From assembly GCF_000497245.1 (NCBI RefSeq), contig NZ_AWTC01000008.1:192917-256916 (forward strand): 64,000 nt of DNA. The letters are read 5' to 3'. This DNA comes from Sporolactobacillus laevolacticus DSM 442. GTDB taxonomy: Bacteria; Bacillota; Bacilli; Bacillales; Sporolactobacillaceae. Below the pieces are notes generated by a model, which saw only the letters and a list, made by a program, of their open reading frames with translations, did no database searches and had not been told where the DNA came from. Each line of letters begins with the position of its first letter. Positions within the stretch are counted from its first letter, which is position 1. The translations under genes were made by a program, and so were the position numbers. This document shows positions 55,393-64,000 of the stretch, piece after piece.

Positions 55393-55836
55393 TTATTCTT
55401 CCGTGACGTGCACCTTAACCTTGGCCATAACCTGAGGATGTAGCTTCAGCGGCACATCAGTATAGCCCAGATTACGAATGGGTTCCGGTAAATCAATTTT
55501 TCGCTTATCTATAGAAATGTCAGCTTTTCTTAAAGCCTGAGCAATTTGTTTGCTCGTGATTGATCCGAAAAGGCGTCCGCCTTCCCCAGACTTCGCCTTC
55601 AATTCGATCGACATTTTTTCAATCTTTACTTTCAGCGCTTCCGCTTCCTTGCGTTCATTTTCTTCGATCTCGTGCTGCTTCTTCTTTTGCGCTTCAAGCT
55701 GGCTTAAGCTCCCTTTATTCGCTTCAACCGCAAATTTTTTAGGAAGCAGATAGTTGCGGGCATAACCTTCAGAGACGTCCTTGATTTCCCCCGACTTTCC
55801 TTTACCTTTTACATCTTTTAAAAATATAACTTTCAT
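55393..55836 (-). CDS. rplI: Ribosomal protein bL9
   Basis: 147 aa. [19 protein letters not shown] and [10 protein letters not shown] are the signature. The N and C domains are joined by a long helix. The ATG overlaps the gdpP stop by one base (TAATG) and GGAGG precedes it. Confidence 0.98.
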   Translation of the reverse strand: MKVIFLKDVKGKGKSGEIKDVSEGYARNYLLPKKFAVEANKGSLSQLEAQKKKQHEIEENERKEAEALKVKIEKMSIELKAKSGEGGRLFGSITSKQIAQALRKADISIDKRKIDLPEPIRNLGYTDVPLKLHPQVMAKVKVHVTEE

Positions 55837-57815
55837 TAGGATAGACCTCCTTCAAGATACTGATCAATCGCGCCTGTCACGCGTTCGGTTGCTTCGTCAA
55901 TCGTCGTATCCGCCATCTGTGTTGCCGCGTTATTCAGATGGCCCCCACCCCCGATACTCTCCATTATAACCTGCACATTCAGATCGCCAAGTGATCTGGC
56001 GCTAACTCCAATCTGTCCATCCGTCCGTCGTCCAATCACAAATGAGGTTCTGATGCCTTCAAGCATCAGCATCGTGTCCGCGGTCTGCGCTAGCAATACT
56101 TGATCGTAACTTTGATCGCTCTCGCCTACAGCAATAGCAATATTGTTTTTGTAAATTTTCGTTCGCCGGATTAACTCTGCACGCTGATTAAACTGATCTA
56201 AATCGTCACAGAGAAATTTTGTCACCAAGATCGTATCAGCACCATGCGCGCGCAAGTAAGAGGCTGCATCAAAAGTGCGGAAGCCTGTTCTAAGCGTGAA
56301 ATTCTTTGTATCAACTGCAATCCCACCGAGCATAGCTGTCGCTTCGATCAAATCAAGCGGTCGCTCATTAGGCTGGTATTCCAATAACTCCGTTACTAGT
56401 TCTGAAGTTGAGGACGCATACGGTTCCATATAGACCAGCACAGGATCCTTAATAAATTCTTCAGCCCTTCGATGATGATCAATAACCACGACACGTTGGA
56501 CACTGGCAAGCAGCGGAGGATCAACAACCAATGAAGGCCGGTGTGTGTCGACTACGACCATCAAGGTCTTTTTTGTTACCTGATCAGCGGCATGGTCAGC
56601 TGTAATGAAATTGGACCATAAGTTTTTGTGTTTCTTAAGTTCCGCAATCAGCTTTGAAACTCCGGAGACATTATGCGTCTGATCCATGATGATCTTCGCG
56701 CTCCGCCCATTTGCATGCGCGATTTTCAGAATGCCAATGCAAGAACCAATCGAATCAAGGTCGGGGGCCCGATGCCCCATAATCATGACTTGGTCGCTTT
56801 CCAGCATGAGCTCGGATAAGGCATGGGAAATGACACGCGCGCGGACTCGTGTCCTTTTTTCAACCGGATTTGATTTTCCGCCATAGAATCGGACATCCCC
56901 GTCCGGACGTTTAATAACCGCCTGATCGCCGCCGCGTCCAAGTCCAAGATCAAGTGCGGACTGAGCATAGCTTCCCAAGTCCTCCAAAGTCGCTGTTCCC
57001 GCGCCGACACCAATACTTAACGTCAACGGTATATGGCTGAGCGGCACCGTAATTTCGCGAACTTTATCTAAAATAGAAAAGTGTTCTTCCTCTATTGAAT
57101 TAAGCAGGCGCTCATTCAACACCGCAAGAAAACGATCCGACGCTGTTCGGCGCAAGTAAATACCATGCTGCGTCGCCCATGTCTTAATAACCGTGGTTGT
57201 CTCATTGTTGATCGTACTTCGCACTTGATCTTCGAGTCCTTGAGTGACTTCATCATAATTATCAAGAAAAATTAAGCCAAGTACTGTTTTTTCATTGTAA
57301 TATTGTTTCTTTATTTCCAATATATCCGTGATATCTGTAAAATAAAGCAGACGTTCAGACCGCTTCAATCGGACACGGTATTGGCGTTCATTCAATGCGA
57401 CAATCATCGATTCTTTGTCTGAAGCAATCAGCTTACTTAAAATTTCTGAAATTTCATTTAAAGGCTTGCCGATTACTGTCTTTCCTTCATCCTCAGCAAT
57501 CTGGTTTAAATAAGGGTTGGACCATTCAACCTGCTCTGATTCATCGTAAAGAAGTATGCCAATCGGCATATTCAGCAAAGCCTCGTTTCCGACTTTCTTC
57601 AGCCGGTACGACAATCCTGCCACATAGTCAATCAATTCTTTATCAAACTGTCTTTCATTTAGCAGGAACCATAGAGCGGACAGAGCAAGAAGCACCAGTC
57701 CGGCGATGGACAACATCCAATTAATGAACGCGAGAAAAACGAGAAAAAGTAGAAACAGCAGCCCGATCACAATAAGGAGATCGCTGCGCCACCGATGTTT
57801 AAATTGGTTCGCCAA
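55836..57815 (-). CDS. gdpP: c-di-AMP phosphodiesterase GdpP (YybT)
   Basis: 659 aa. Two N-terminal TM helices, a PAS domain, a degenerate GGDEF domain ([20 protein letters not shown]; signature lost, as usual for GdpP), then a DHH/DHHA1 phosphodiesterase ([34 protein letters not shown]). It hydrolyses c-di-AMP. The start is a TTG with AGGAG upstream, a mild down-regulator. Confidence 0.96.
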   Translation of the reverse strand: MANQFKHRWRSDLLIVIGLLFLLFLVFLAFINWMLSIAGLVLLALSALWFLLNERQFDKELIDYVAGLSYRLKKVGNEALLNMPIGILLYDESEQVEWSNPYLNQIAEDEGKTVIGKPLNEISEILSKLIASDKESMIVALNERQYRVRLKRSERLLYFTDITDILEIKKQYYNEKTVLGLIFLDNYDEVTQGLEDQVRSTINNETTTVIKTWATQHGIYLRRTASDRFLAVLNERLLNSIEEEHFSILDKVREITVPLSHIPLTLSIGVGAGTATLEDLGSYAQSALDLGLGRGGDQAVIKRPDGDVRFYGGKSNPVEKRTRVRARVISHALSELMLESDQVMIMGHRAPDLDSIGSCIGILKIAHANGRSAKIIMDQTHNVSGVSKLIAELKKHKNLWSNFITADHAADQVTKKTLMVVVDTHRPSLVVDPPLLASVQRVVVIDHHRRAEEFIKDPVLVYMEPYASSTSELVTELLEYQPNERPLDLIEATAMLGGIAVDTKNFTLRTGFRTFDAASYLRAHGADTILVTKFLCDDLDQFNQRAELIRRTKIYKNNIAIAVGESDQSYDQVLLAQTADTMLMLEGIRTSFVIGRRTDGQIGVSARSLGDLNVQVIMESIGGGGHLNNAATQMADTTIDEATERVTGAIDQYLEGGLS

Positions 57816-58153
57816 AATTTTTCAGCTCCTGCAGCCGCATTTCTCTTCATTAATACCGAGAAACGAAATAATAACAAATCAGACAAAAATAAACAGACAC
57901 TTAATAAGGCCGGTATCTCAACTGCTGAGAATCATTTTCCTGTTTTCATAAGAAAACTTGCCGATGGCAAGTCGTTGGCGCTGCCTGAAGCTTAGTTGCA
58001 CGGTCATGGAGGATCTAATGTCGGATTTGCCGCAAGAAGCGGCGTTATTTTCCGACTTCTGATACTATATTCCGCTAGTTACTTCCCAATTGTACAATAT
58101 AGCATTTGTTTCCGACGGACAACTGATTCTATAATGCTCGGCTAATCGGCATC
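57816..58153 (-). other. gdpP leader region with nested hairpin
   Basis: 338 bp between yybS and gdpP, without a gene. GTCGGA...TCCGAC (58020-58025, 58051-58056) encloses GCCGC/GCGGC. It may be a leader RNA structure, processing site or attenuator before gdpP. Confidence 0.5.
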
Positions 58154-59098
58154 TTATGACTTTTTCTGATTCAGGCGCTTCCGAAGGTTGAAACCCAGGT
58201 CAATTATACCCAATATTCGTACCAATTGCAGTAGCAAGTACCCGAATAAAACGGCCAATATGGTTAAGGTAATCGGCACAATTACTGGGAACTTCTTGAG
58301 ATGCGAGTAGTAAAACATCAGGCTGAAACCCTGTATCGCCAGAAGCATCTCCAAAATCAGCTCAAGGTTAAGGACTACCGTGTACAGTGGTGTACCTTGT
58401 TCGGCACCGAACCATCCAATAAAAACAACAGCCAAATAACACCAAATAACGCTTCTCGGTACCTGCCACATTCTAAATGGCACCCAGCGTGGGACTTCCA
58501 ACTTAATTAACCTTAGAATCGGCAAACTAATTAATTCGACGAGCAGTGCATAGAGAACGCCGACTGTAATGAGAATCATAGGCGTGAGATACATAAGATT
58601 ATCCATCTGGCTCTTATAAAGATCCATAATTTCTCCAGTGTCTTGTTCAAGCATTGGCTGCATCTGGGTAAGTGTCTGCTGAAGTGACTGATTAAGTGCA
58701 GATTGAGCCGCCGACACCGGATTAAAATGGAAAATCAATACCGATATGGCCAAATAGATAATCAGTACCGCAATGTTTGTGAGACTGCCCGCAAGCAAAA
58801 GCGCAAAAGCAGATTTCTTTAGTTGGATCATATAACCGAGCGCGAAACCAAGTATCATAAAGAACACAGGAAGCAGTATGTAGAATGACTGGTCAAGGAT
58901 CACGAGAAAAATAAAGCCGATCCCGATAATGGCAAGTGCGCTCTTCCATCCATCCTTAGCAGCCAAAAACATAATCGGCAACGGAATTAGCCATATGGAT
59001 AACAAAGAAACAAACGGCACAAAAAATGTTAGTGCGATTAAAAGATATAGCGTAAGCGTTGCAAGCGCTCCTCTTTTCAGAGCGTTTCGGTCTGTCAT
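58154..59098 (-). CDS. yybS: YybS-like DUF2232 membrane protein
   Basis: 314 aa with about eight TM segments, basic at both ends. By synteny it is YybS, upstream of gdpP-rplI-dnaB. Function unknown. GAGAGGTG precedes ATG. Confidence 0.9.
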   Translation of the reverse strand: MTDRNALKRGALATLTLYLLIALTFFVPFVSLLSIWLIPLPIMFLAAKDGWKSALAIIGIGFIFLVILDQSFYILLPVFFMILGFALGYMIQLKKSAFALLLAGSLTNIAVLIIYLAISVLIFHFNPVSAAQSALNQSLQQTLTQMQPMLEQDTGEIMDLYKSQMDNLMYLTPMILITVGVLYALLVELISLPILRLIKLEVPRWVPFRMWQVPRSVIWCYLAVVFIGWFGAEQGTPLYTVVLNLELILEMLLAIQGFSLMFYYSHLKKFPVIVPITLTILAVLFGYLLLQLVRILGIIDLGFNLRKRLNQKKS

Positions 59099-59611
59099 AG
59101 TGACACCTCTCAGATGGGTTCGATGCAGTGAATGCCTGCGTTCCCCTAATACGGATCGATTATTAAGTAAAACGTCATAACTCAGAGGTTACGCAGTATC
59201 TGCTCATAAGAATACCCATCACTTGATGTCCTTTGGGCTAAATAACTTCTGAATAAACACTGATTTTCTTGGCAACCCCATAATTTTCATTATAATACAA
59301 AAACACTTTTCATTGAAAGTAGTGATCTGTCACTTGCAATTTACACATACTCTTCATATAATTAAATTGTTATCTTCAAAAATAAAGAAAGCGTTTTATT
59401 TATTGTCTGTACGCTTCTATTCAGTTGAAAGAGTAGACTTGCTGCTTATTCTGATTATAGCCGTTGACAATTTATCAACCGAGAGTTGGTATCGTTATGA
59501 CAACTTCAACTATAAAACTATACCTATTTTTTAAAAGGCAGTCCGCTTGCGGATTGCCTTTTCTGGTCCCCGACTTGCCTTTGGCAAACAATTTAAGGAG
59601 TGTGAATCATT
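59099..59611. other. Divergent spacer yybS/CDF with a terminator-like hairpin
   Basis: 513 bp, AT-rich. AAAAGGCAGTCCGC (59533-59546) pairs with the following GCGGATTGCCTTTT (59549-59562), with one G-U and a two-base gap. It is a terminator-type hairpin on the plus strand, 50 bp before the CDF gene, so it might act as an attenuator. No known riboswitch consensus was seen. Confidence 0.5.
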
Positions 59612-60547
59612 ATGACCTATGAAGGACCGAAAGCTCTTTTTGCCGCATGGGTCAGTCTGGTGAGCAACCTAGTTCTGACATTAATCAAAATCATCTTTGG
59701 ATTGATTTTTCATAGTACCGCGCTTGTTGCCGATGGTGTGCATAATGGAGGCGATGTGATTGCCTCCATAGCAACCATAGGCTCAATGAAATTGTCAAAT
59801 CACCCTGCTGATCGCGAGCATCCTTATGGTCATGGTAAGGCAGAAGATATATCAACAGCATTTATCTCGATCATCCTGATCGGGGCGGCTTCATTTCTGA
59901 CTTATGAGGCGGTAAAAGCTTTATTCGGCCCAATATCATCCGTTAGCATCTGGGCATTTGCCGCTGCACTTGTCTCCGCTGTATGGAAATGGTTTCTGTA
60001 CGTCTATACAAAAAAGTCAGCCGATCGCTATCACAGTAAAAGTCTGCACGCGACAGCTGCTGATCATTTAGCAGATATTTATGCATCCATAGCAGCAGCA
60101 CTCGGTCTTGGCATTAGCTGGATAGGCAGTATCCTGCACATCCCATACACACACTACGGAGATCCTGTTGCTGGTATCGTCGTCTCCATTCTCATTCTGA
60201 GAATCGCGATCATCATGATCATCAAGGCAACTAATGTATTGATGGAAAGCAGTGTTGATGAAACGGAACAAGAAAACTATCGCAAAGTCTTCCTGTCCTT
60301 CCAAGAGGTGAAAAAAATTGATATTTTGCGCGCCCGTGAACAGGGAAACGTTGTGCTCATCGATGCCCAAATCCGAATACCCGCCTCTTTTAATATTCAA
60401 GAGGGGGACGATCTTACTGAAGCGATCCGGACAAAAATGCTCCGAAACTATCCGAACGTAGAAGAAGTACTGATTCATATCAATCCATGGTATAAAGACA
60501 AAGATTTAATTGAACCGGATTCTGTACCACATTTGGAAAACAAATGA
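59612..60547 (+). CDS. Cation diffusion facilitator (Mn/Zn efflux)
   Basis: 311 aa, six TM segments. Metal-site motifs are ADGVHNGGDV in TM2 and HATAADHLADIYAS in TM5, then a C-terminal ferredoxin-like domain (EEVLIHINPW). It resembles B. subtilis MneP/MneS manganese exporters; metal not proven. AAGGAG precedes ATG. Confidence 0.92.
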   Translation: MTYEGPKALFAAWVSLVSNLVLTLIKIIFGLIFHSTALVADGVHNGGDVIASIATIGSMKLSNHPADREHPYGHGKAEDISTAFISIILIGAASFLTYEAVKALFGPISSVSIWAFAAALVSAVWKWFLYVYTKKSADRYHSKSLHATAADHLADIYASIAAALGLGISWIGSILHIPYTHYGDPVAGIVVSILILRIAIIMIIKATNVLMESSVDETEQENYRKVFLSFQEVKKIDILRAREQGNVVLIDAQIRIPASFNIQEGDDLTEAIRTKMLRNYPNVEEVLIHINPWYKDKDLIEPDSVPHLENK

Positions 60548-60669
60548 CGAATTTATGCTTTTTCAGTTATAGTATTAAGTAATCTTCAACACGGTTCGAA
60601 ATAGATAGTAGGTATACCAATGATACGCTTTTGAGATCTTCCTAACTAAACTAATAGAGGTGATTGAGC

Positions 60670-61152
60670 TTGACGATTGATTCAGAGGAATACTCCGGCA
60701 TTTCAGTCTTTGTCGGCGCACATGAAGTTGGTTTATTGATTAAAGACATCCAGGAAATTATCGAGCCTGTCTCAACTTTTCCTGTTCCGGTCACTGATTC
60801 TTCTCTCGAAGGACTGATTTCTCTGAGAGGCTCCGTTCTCCCGGTTATTGCATTAAAGCTTATTTTGCATGCATCTCAAAGCCCTTTTACGAATAAGGAT
60901 AAAAAATATGTGATCTGCGCTGCGGATTCAAAAATTGCTGCACTTGATGTGGATGCAGTTGGGGATACTTTTACCTTTGATTCCAACCAACTCAGCGACA
61001 GTAATTATGATGATCAAACGGGAATCATCACGAAACAGGTAGAGCTTTCTGGAAAAACCCTACAGATACTCAATGTTTCAGAGCTTATCCAATTGACCTC
61101 GGGGTTGAATAAAACAACACGCGAGGCTATCGGCTATTCGCTGACCAACTGA
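60670..61152 (+). CDS. CheW-like chemotaxis coupling protein
   Basis: 160 aa. SH3-like CheW fold (EVGLLIKDIQEIIEP, LISLRGSVLPVIALK). It couples receptors to CheA. The start is probably the TTG at 60670, nine bases after GAGGTG. No cheA or receptor is near. Confidence 0.85.
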   Translation: MTIDSEEYSGISVFVGAHEVGLLIKDIQEIIEPVSTFPVPVTDSSLEGLISLRGSVLPVIALKLILHASQSPFTNKDKKYVICAADSKIAALDVDAVGDTFTFDSNQLSDSNYDDQTGIITKQVELSGKTLQILNVSELIQLTSGLNKTTREAIGYSLTN

Positions 61153-61214
61153 TCATGTCAATGGCTGTTAGTTAATCAAGTGAAGTCTATCATTTCATTC
61201 GGGAGGAGAGATTT

Positions 61215-61880
61215 ATGGGCATTCATAAGTATTTTCAAAGCTTGTCTGACCTGGAGGGCATTTATCGCTGTCCAGGTGTTTTTAAATACCAAGAACATTC
61301 GGTTGCCAGCCACTCGTTCAAGGTAGCAACCATTGTGCAATTTCTAGCGACTGTTGAAGACCAGCACGGTCAAAAGGTAGATTGGAAAACAGTTTATGAA
61401 AAGGCAATTAATCATGACTATTCCGAACTGTTCACAGGAGACATTAAGACCCCCGTAAAATATGCATTGCCTAAGCTTCGAGAACTGTTTTCTCAAGTGG
61501 AAGGCTCGATGACACAGGAATATCTTGATAAGGAATTTCCTCAGGAATTCAGACAAGTCTATGAAGCACGTTTTAAAGAAGGTAAAGACCGCTCATTAGA
61601 GGGCAAAATCTTAGCAGTCGCTGATAAAATAGATCTTTTGTATGAAGCGTACGGTGAAATTCAGAAAGGCAACCCGGAGCCCTTGTTCTTCCAGATCTAT
61701 AAAGAAGCACTCACATCGATTGTTCAATTTAATGACCTGGCTTCTGTTCGCTATTTCATCAAGGTTATTCTAAAAGAAATGATCGAAGAGGAAATTACAT
61801 CACATTCACGAATTAAATCAATCACTGAACAATTACTGTCCGAAAAAAACACCTCGTCCTCGGGTGATAATCAAGCATAA
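61215..61880 (+). CDS. HD-domain phosphohydrolase (YfbR-like)
   Basis: 221 aa. HD motif as NHDYSELFTGD with an earlier His (EHSVASHSF), and D in VADKIDLL. YfbR-type enzymes hydrolyse deoxynucleoside monophosphates; substrate inferred. GGAGGAGA precedes ATG. Confidence 0.82.
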   Translation: MGIHKYFQSLSDLEGIYRCPGVFKYQEHSVASHSFKVATIVQFLATVEDQHGQKVDWKTVYEKAINHDYSELFTGDIKTPVKYALPKLRELFSQVEGSMTQEYLDKEFPQEFRQVYEARFKEGKDRSLEGKILAVADKIDLLYEAYGEIQKGNPEPLFFQIYKEALTSIVQFNDLASVRYFIKVILKEMIEEEITSHSRIKSITEQLLSEKNTSSSGDNQA

Positions 61881-61969
61881 TTTGACAAATCATTTTCCTT
61901 GATTCCCTTGTACAACTCACCTATGATAAAGTAAATGTGTCTTTTTTATGACAAAGGGGTTGCCTGGTG

Positions 61970-62539
61970 ATGCAAAATCAAATGGAGACAAAAGAGGTAA
62001 AGGACAAAGCGAAGAAAAACAAACGTTATGTCCTGTCCATCCTTGCTTTTTCCGTGGTTGCCGACGCTTTGATTCTTGTGCTTTTCTTTGCGCCGTTTAT
62101 TGGCTATAAGGGGCACATCGGATTCAATGTGTATCTGCTTCCGCGATTCAACGCCATATTTAATAGTTTTACCTTTATTTTTCTTATGGCCGCACTGATT
62201 GCGATTAAGAATAAAAAAATTAATGTGCACCGCGGGTTTATTCTTGCCGCGTTTACTTCAACATTACTTTTCTTATTCTCCTACTTGTCGTTTCACTATC
62301 TTGCTCCACCACCCCATTATGGCGGTGTGGGGTTGATCCGACCCATATATTTCTTTATTTTAATCACACATAGTACACTAGCGGCGATTGTTGTTCCTCT
62401 CGCTTTGCTCTCACTTGTGTGGGGCTGGACCATGCAGGTAGGTAAACACAAACGCATCGTTCGTTGGACCATGCCGATTTGGCTCTATGTAAGCCTGACT
62501 GGTGTCGTTGTTTACCTGATGATGGCGCCATATTATTGA
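61970..62539 (+). CDS. DUF420 membrane protein (YozB-like)
   Basis: 189 aa, five TM segments, His residues in YLSFHYLAPPP and ILITHSTLAAIV as in the DUF420 family associated with heme-copper oxidases. AAGGGG lies upstream. A GTG three bases earlier is an alternative start. A terminator follows. Confidence 0.85.
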   Translation: MQNQMETKEVKDKAKKNKRYVLSILAFSVVADALILVLFFAPFIGYKGHIGFNVYLLPRFNAIFNSFTFIFLMAALIAIKNKKINVHRGFILAAFTSTLLFLFSYLSFHYLAPPPHYGGVGLIRPIYFFILITHSTLAAIVVPLALLSLVWGWTMQVGKHKRIVRWTMPIWLYVSLTGVVVYLMMAPYY

Positions 62540-62546
62540 TTAGCAC

Positions 62547-62574
62547 AAAGCTCCGATTTGGTTCGGAGCTTTTC
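62547..62574 (+). terminator. Terminator after the DUF420 gene
   Basis: AAAGCTCCGA (62547-62556) pairs with TCGGAGCTTT (62563-62572), then T. Confidence 0.85.
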
Positions 62575-62616
62575 ATGTTTATCACGAAGCCAAGGTTTCT
62601 AATACAATTATCTACA

Positions 62617-62670
62617 CAAAAAGAGCGGCTGGCCCATAACCCTTAACTTAGGATTATGAGTCAGTCGCTC
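62617..62670 (-). terminator. Terminator of the rpsF-ssb-rpsR operon
   Basis: On the minus strand GAGCG.CTG.CTCATAA pairs with TTATG.G.CAG.CGCTC, followed by TTTTTGTG. Confidence 0.78.
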
Positions 62671-62686
62671 CATTATTATTTAATCA

Positions 62687-62917
62687 TCATTCCGTTGTAT
62701 ACGGAAGCAAAGCCATCTGACGTGAGCGTTTGATCGCTCTTGTCAGCTGACGTTGATACTTCGCGCTTGTTCCGGTTACACGACGAGGCAAAATTTTTCC
62801 TCGTTCAGAAATGAATCGTCTAAGCAAATCAACGTCCTTATAGTCGATATAAGTGATGTGATTAACGGTAAAGAAACATACTTTTTTGCGCTTACCACGT
62901 GAACGGCGTACTGCCAT
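62687..62917 (-). CDS. rpsR: Ribosomal protein bS18
   Basis: 76 aa. [20 protein letters not shown] and RRVTGT are diagnostic. GGGGAGGTG before the ATG at 62917 fixes the start. One Cys only, so no zinc site. Confidence 0.98.
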   Translation of the reverse strand: MAVRRSRGKRKKVCFFTVNHITYIDYKDVDLLRRFISERGKILPRRVTGTSAKYQRQLTRAIKRSRQMALLPYTTE

Positions 62918-62954
62918 GCTCAGCACCTCCCCTTATTTCAAATGTATACCTAAA

Positions 62955-63461
62955 TCAGAACGGCAAATCATCATCTGAGATATCAATCGGTTTGCTGTCG
63001 TTTGCGAAAGGATCTTCAAAAGAAGGAGCGCCCTGGTTTTGACCTCCGCTATTGCTCTGGCGATTAGAAGGTGCATAACTGTGCTGGTCTGGTGATGAAG
63101 GTACGGGTGCTGCGAAGTTGCTGCCTTCAGCATGTCTTGCCCCCTTCGGTTCAAGAAACTGCACACTATCAGCAACTACTTCAGTAATATACACCCGCCG
63201 ACCCTCATTATTTTCATAACTTCTGGTCTGAATACGGCCTTCAACACCGGCCAGACTTCCTTTCTGCAGGAAGTTGGCCGCATTTTCAGCTTGCCGTCTC
63301 CAAACAACCACCGGTATGAAATCAGCATCTCGGTCACCTTGCTGGTTCGAGAACGGTCGGTTTACTGCGATTGTAAAACTCGTCACAGCCACACCATTCG
63401 GTGTATACCGTAGTTCCGGGTTTTTCGTCAGCCTTCCAACCAGAACAACGCGATTGATCAT
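62955..63461 (-). CDS. ssb: Single-stranded DNA-binding protein
   Basis: 168 aa. OB fold ([30 protein letters not shown]), Gly/Gln linker and acidic tip [15 protein letters not shown] precedes the ATG at 63461. Confidence 0.98.
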   Translation of the reverse strand: MINRVVLVGRLTKNPELRYTPNGVAVTSFTIAVNRPFSNQQGDRDADFIPVVVWRRQAENAANFLQKGSLAGVEGRIQTRSYENNEGRRVYITEVVADSVQFLEPKGARHAEGSNFAAPVPSSPDQHSYAPSNRQSNSGGQNQGAPSFEDPFANDSKPIDISDDDLPF

Positions 63462-63493
63462 CAGGATCATTCTCCTTTCTTAAGTTGATTCAA

Positions 63494-63799
63494 TTATTTC
63501 GCTTCTTGAGGCTTGCGTTCGTCTTTAATCGTCATGAAACGGAGCACGTCTTCATTGATCTTAACTAGACGATCAAATTCGTTGATGGCTTCGCTGCCGG
63601 CGGTTACGTACAGAACTACATAGACACCAGTGTTCAAATCATTGATTTCATAGGCTAGGCGACGTTTGCCCATTTCCTTGACTTCATTGATTTCGGCGCC
63701 ATTGTCCGTCAGAATGGAAGCCAGTTTTTCCTTAACGGCTTTTTCCTGTTCTTCTTCCAGATCCGGACGGAGAATGTACATAATTTCGTATTCGCGCAC
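63494..63799 (-). CDS. rpsF: Ribosomal protein bS6
   Basis: 101 aa from the GTG at 63799 (GGGGAGGTG ahead). [16 protein letters not shown] and [15 protein letters not shown] are diagnostic. An upstream in-frame GTG lies inside the ribosome site. Confidence 0.98.
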   Translation of the reverse strand: MREYEIMYILRPDLEEEQEKAVKEKLASILTDNGAEINEVKEMGKRRLAYEINDLNTGVYVVLYVTAGSEAINEFDRLVKINEDVLRFMTIKDERKPQEAK

Positions 63800-63826
63800 G
63801 AGATTCACCTCCCCTTGGACTAAGCG

Positions 63827-63842
63827 GCTCCAGTTATGGAGC
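63827..63842 (-). promoter_or_regulatory. rpsF leader hairpin (possible S6:S18 binding RNA)
   Basis: GCTCCA, GTTA, TGGAGC, a perfect 6-bp stem, followed on the minus strand by CCGC. Known S6:S18 leaders carry a CCG near a short stem. Tentative. Confidence 0.4.
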
Positions 63843-63873
63843 AGAGAGCAATTTTACTCACTCATAGAAAAAT

Positions 63874-63902
63874 ATGATAGCATAGTTTCCAATACAATTC
63901 AA
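63874..63902 (-). promoter_or_regulatory. rpsF operon promoter
   Basis: TTGAAT (63897-63902), 17 bases, TATCAT (63874-63879) preceded by TGC as in an extended -10. Confidence 0.7.
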
Positions 63903-63968
63903 GTTTTTCTCAATGCTAGATTGCAATAATAAATTAGCCACTCTGAACATCCGGCGGTACCACTAGGT

Positions 63969-63995
63969 GTTCCTGCCGCCTAAGGCGGCAGGAAC
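63969..63995. repeat. Perfect GC-rich stem-loop at the window end
   Basis: GTTCCTGCCGCC and GGCGGCAGGAAC with a TAA loop; five A follow. No T-tract on either side, so it is not a standard terminator for either strand. Confidence 0.7.
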
Positions 63996-64000
63996 AAAAA

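Noticed and set aside
59313..59534. 73-aa plus-strand ORF before the CDF gene
   Set aside because: TTG start without a ribosome site and low-complexity composition; the hairpin behind it is better seen as a leader.
63969..63995. Terminator of the next minus-strand gene
   Set aside because: No T-tract after the stem on either strand; kept only as a repeat.

Overview
The window looks like the oriC-proximal left arm of a low-GC, spore-former-type Firmicute (Bacillales). From right to left the minus strand carries rpsF-ssb-rpsR, then yybS-gdpP-rplI-dnaB, purA, a tRNA trio (fMet, Asp, Phe), walR-walK-walH-walI-walJ, an HtrA protease and rlmH. This is the Bacillus subtilis order. The class III ribonucleotide reductase (nrdDG), teichoic-acid-type polymerases and sporolactobacillus-like gene content suggest a facultative or anaerobic Bacillales such as the Sporolactobacillaceae. 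The genus is inference.

Region 1 (1-21.3 kb) is mixed metabolic chromosome: a PTS EIIC-like membrane protein (cut by the window edge), a DrrAB-type ABC exporter, an aldo/keto reductase, a YagU-like protein, a very large GT2 plus double glycerophosphotransferase polymerase, SelO, an L-cysteine desulfidase-family enzyme, nrdDG behind NrdR-like boxes, a cluster of small helical repeat proteins, an IS30 remnant beside a broken second copy of nrdG, a membrane protein and an alpha/beta hydrolase.

Region 2 (about 21.3-43.8 kb) is the main discovery. A 20-kb element sits exactly at the 3' end of rlmH. It is bounded by an 18-bp perfect direct repeat (23729-23746 and 43783-43800) containing the TATCATAA core and the rlmH stop codon, and by 15-bp terminal inverted repeats (14/15). 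It carries a Cch-like AAA+ helicase (DUF927), a 40-aa coupled ORF and a large serine recombinase in one minus-strand block. This is the architecture of a staphylococcal cassette chromosome (SCC), the family that spreads mecA, here in a non-staphylococcal context. Cargo is mainly defence-like: a BsaWI-type restriction enzyme, a C5 methyltransferase, a Vsr nuclease with a one-base frameshift, an R-X4-H (HEPN-type) protein and an unrecognised 685-aa partner, a WYL regulator and an ArgR-like protein. An orphan flagellar FlgG-type protein and an EcsC protein are odd passengers. Two more att-like end sequences at 24.88 and 21.32 kb imply a composite or nested island, with a GNAT/small-membrane-protein unit and an SDR/TetR unit as further cassettes or remnants.

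Region 3 (43.8-64 kb) is core chromosome: rlmH with a dense DnaA-box cluster upstream, the Wal cell-wall regulon locus, tRNAs, replication and c-di-AMP genes and ribosomal proteins. A plus-strand block (CDF transporter, CheW-like, HD-domain, DUF420) lies inside it.
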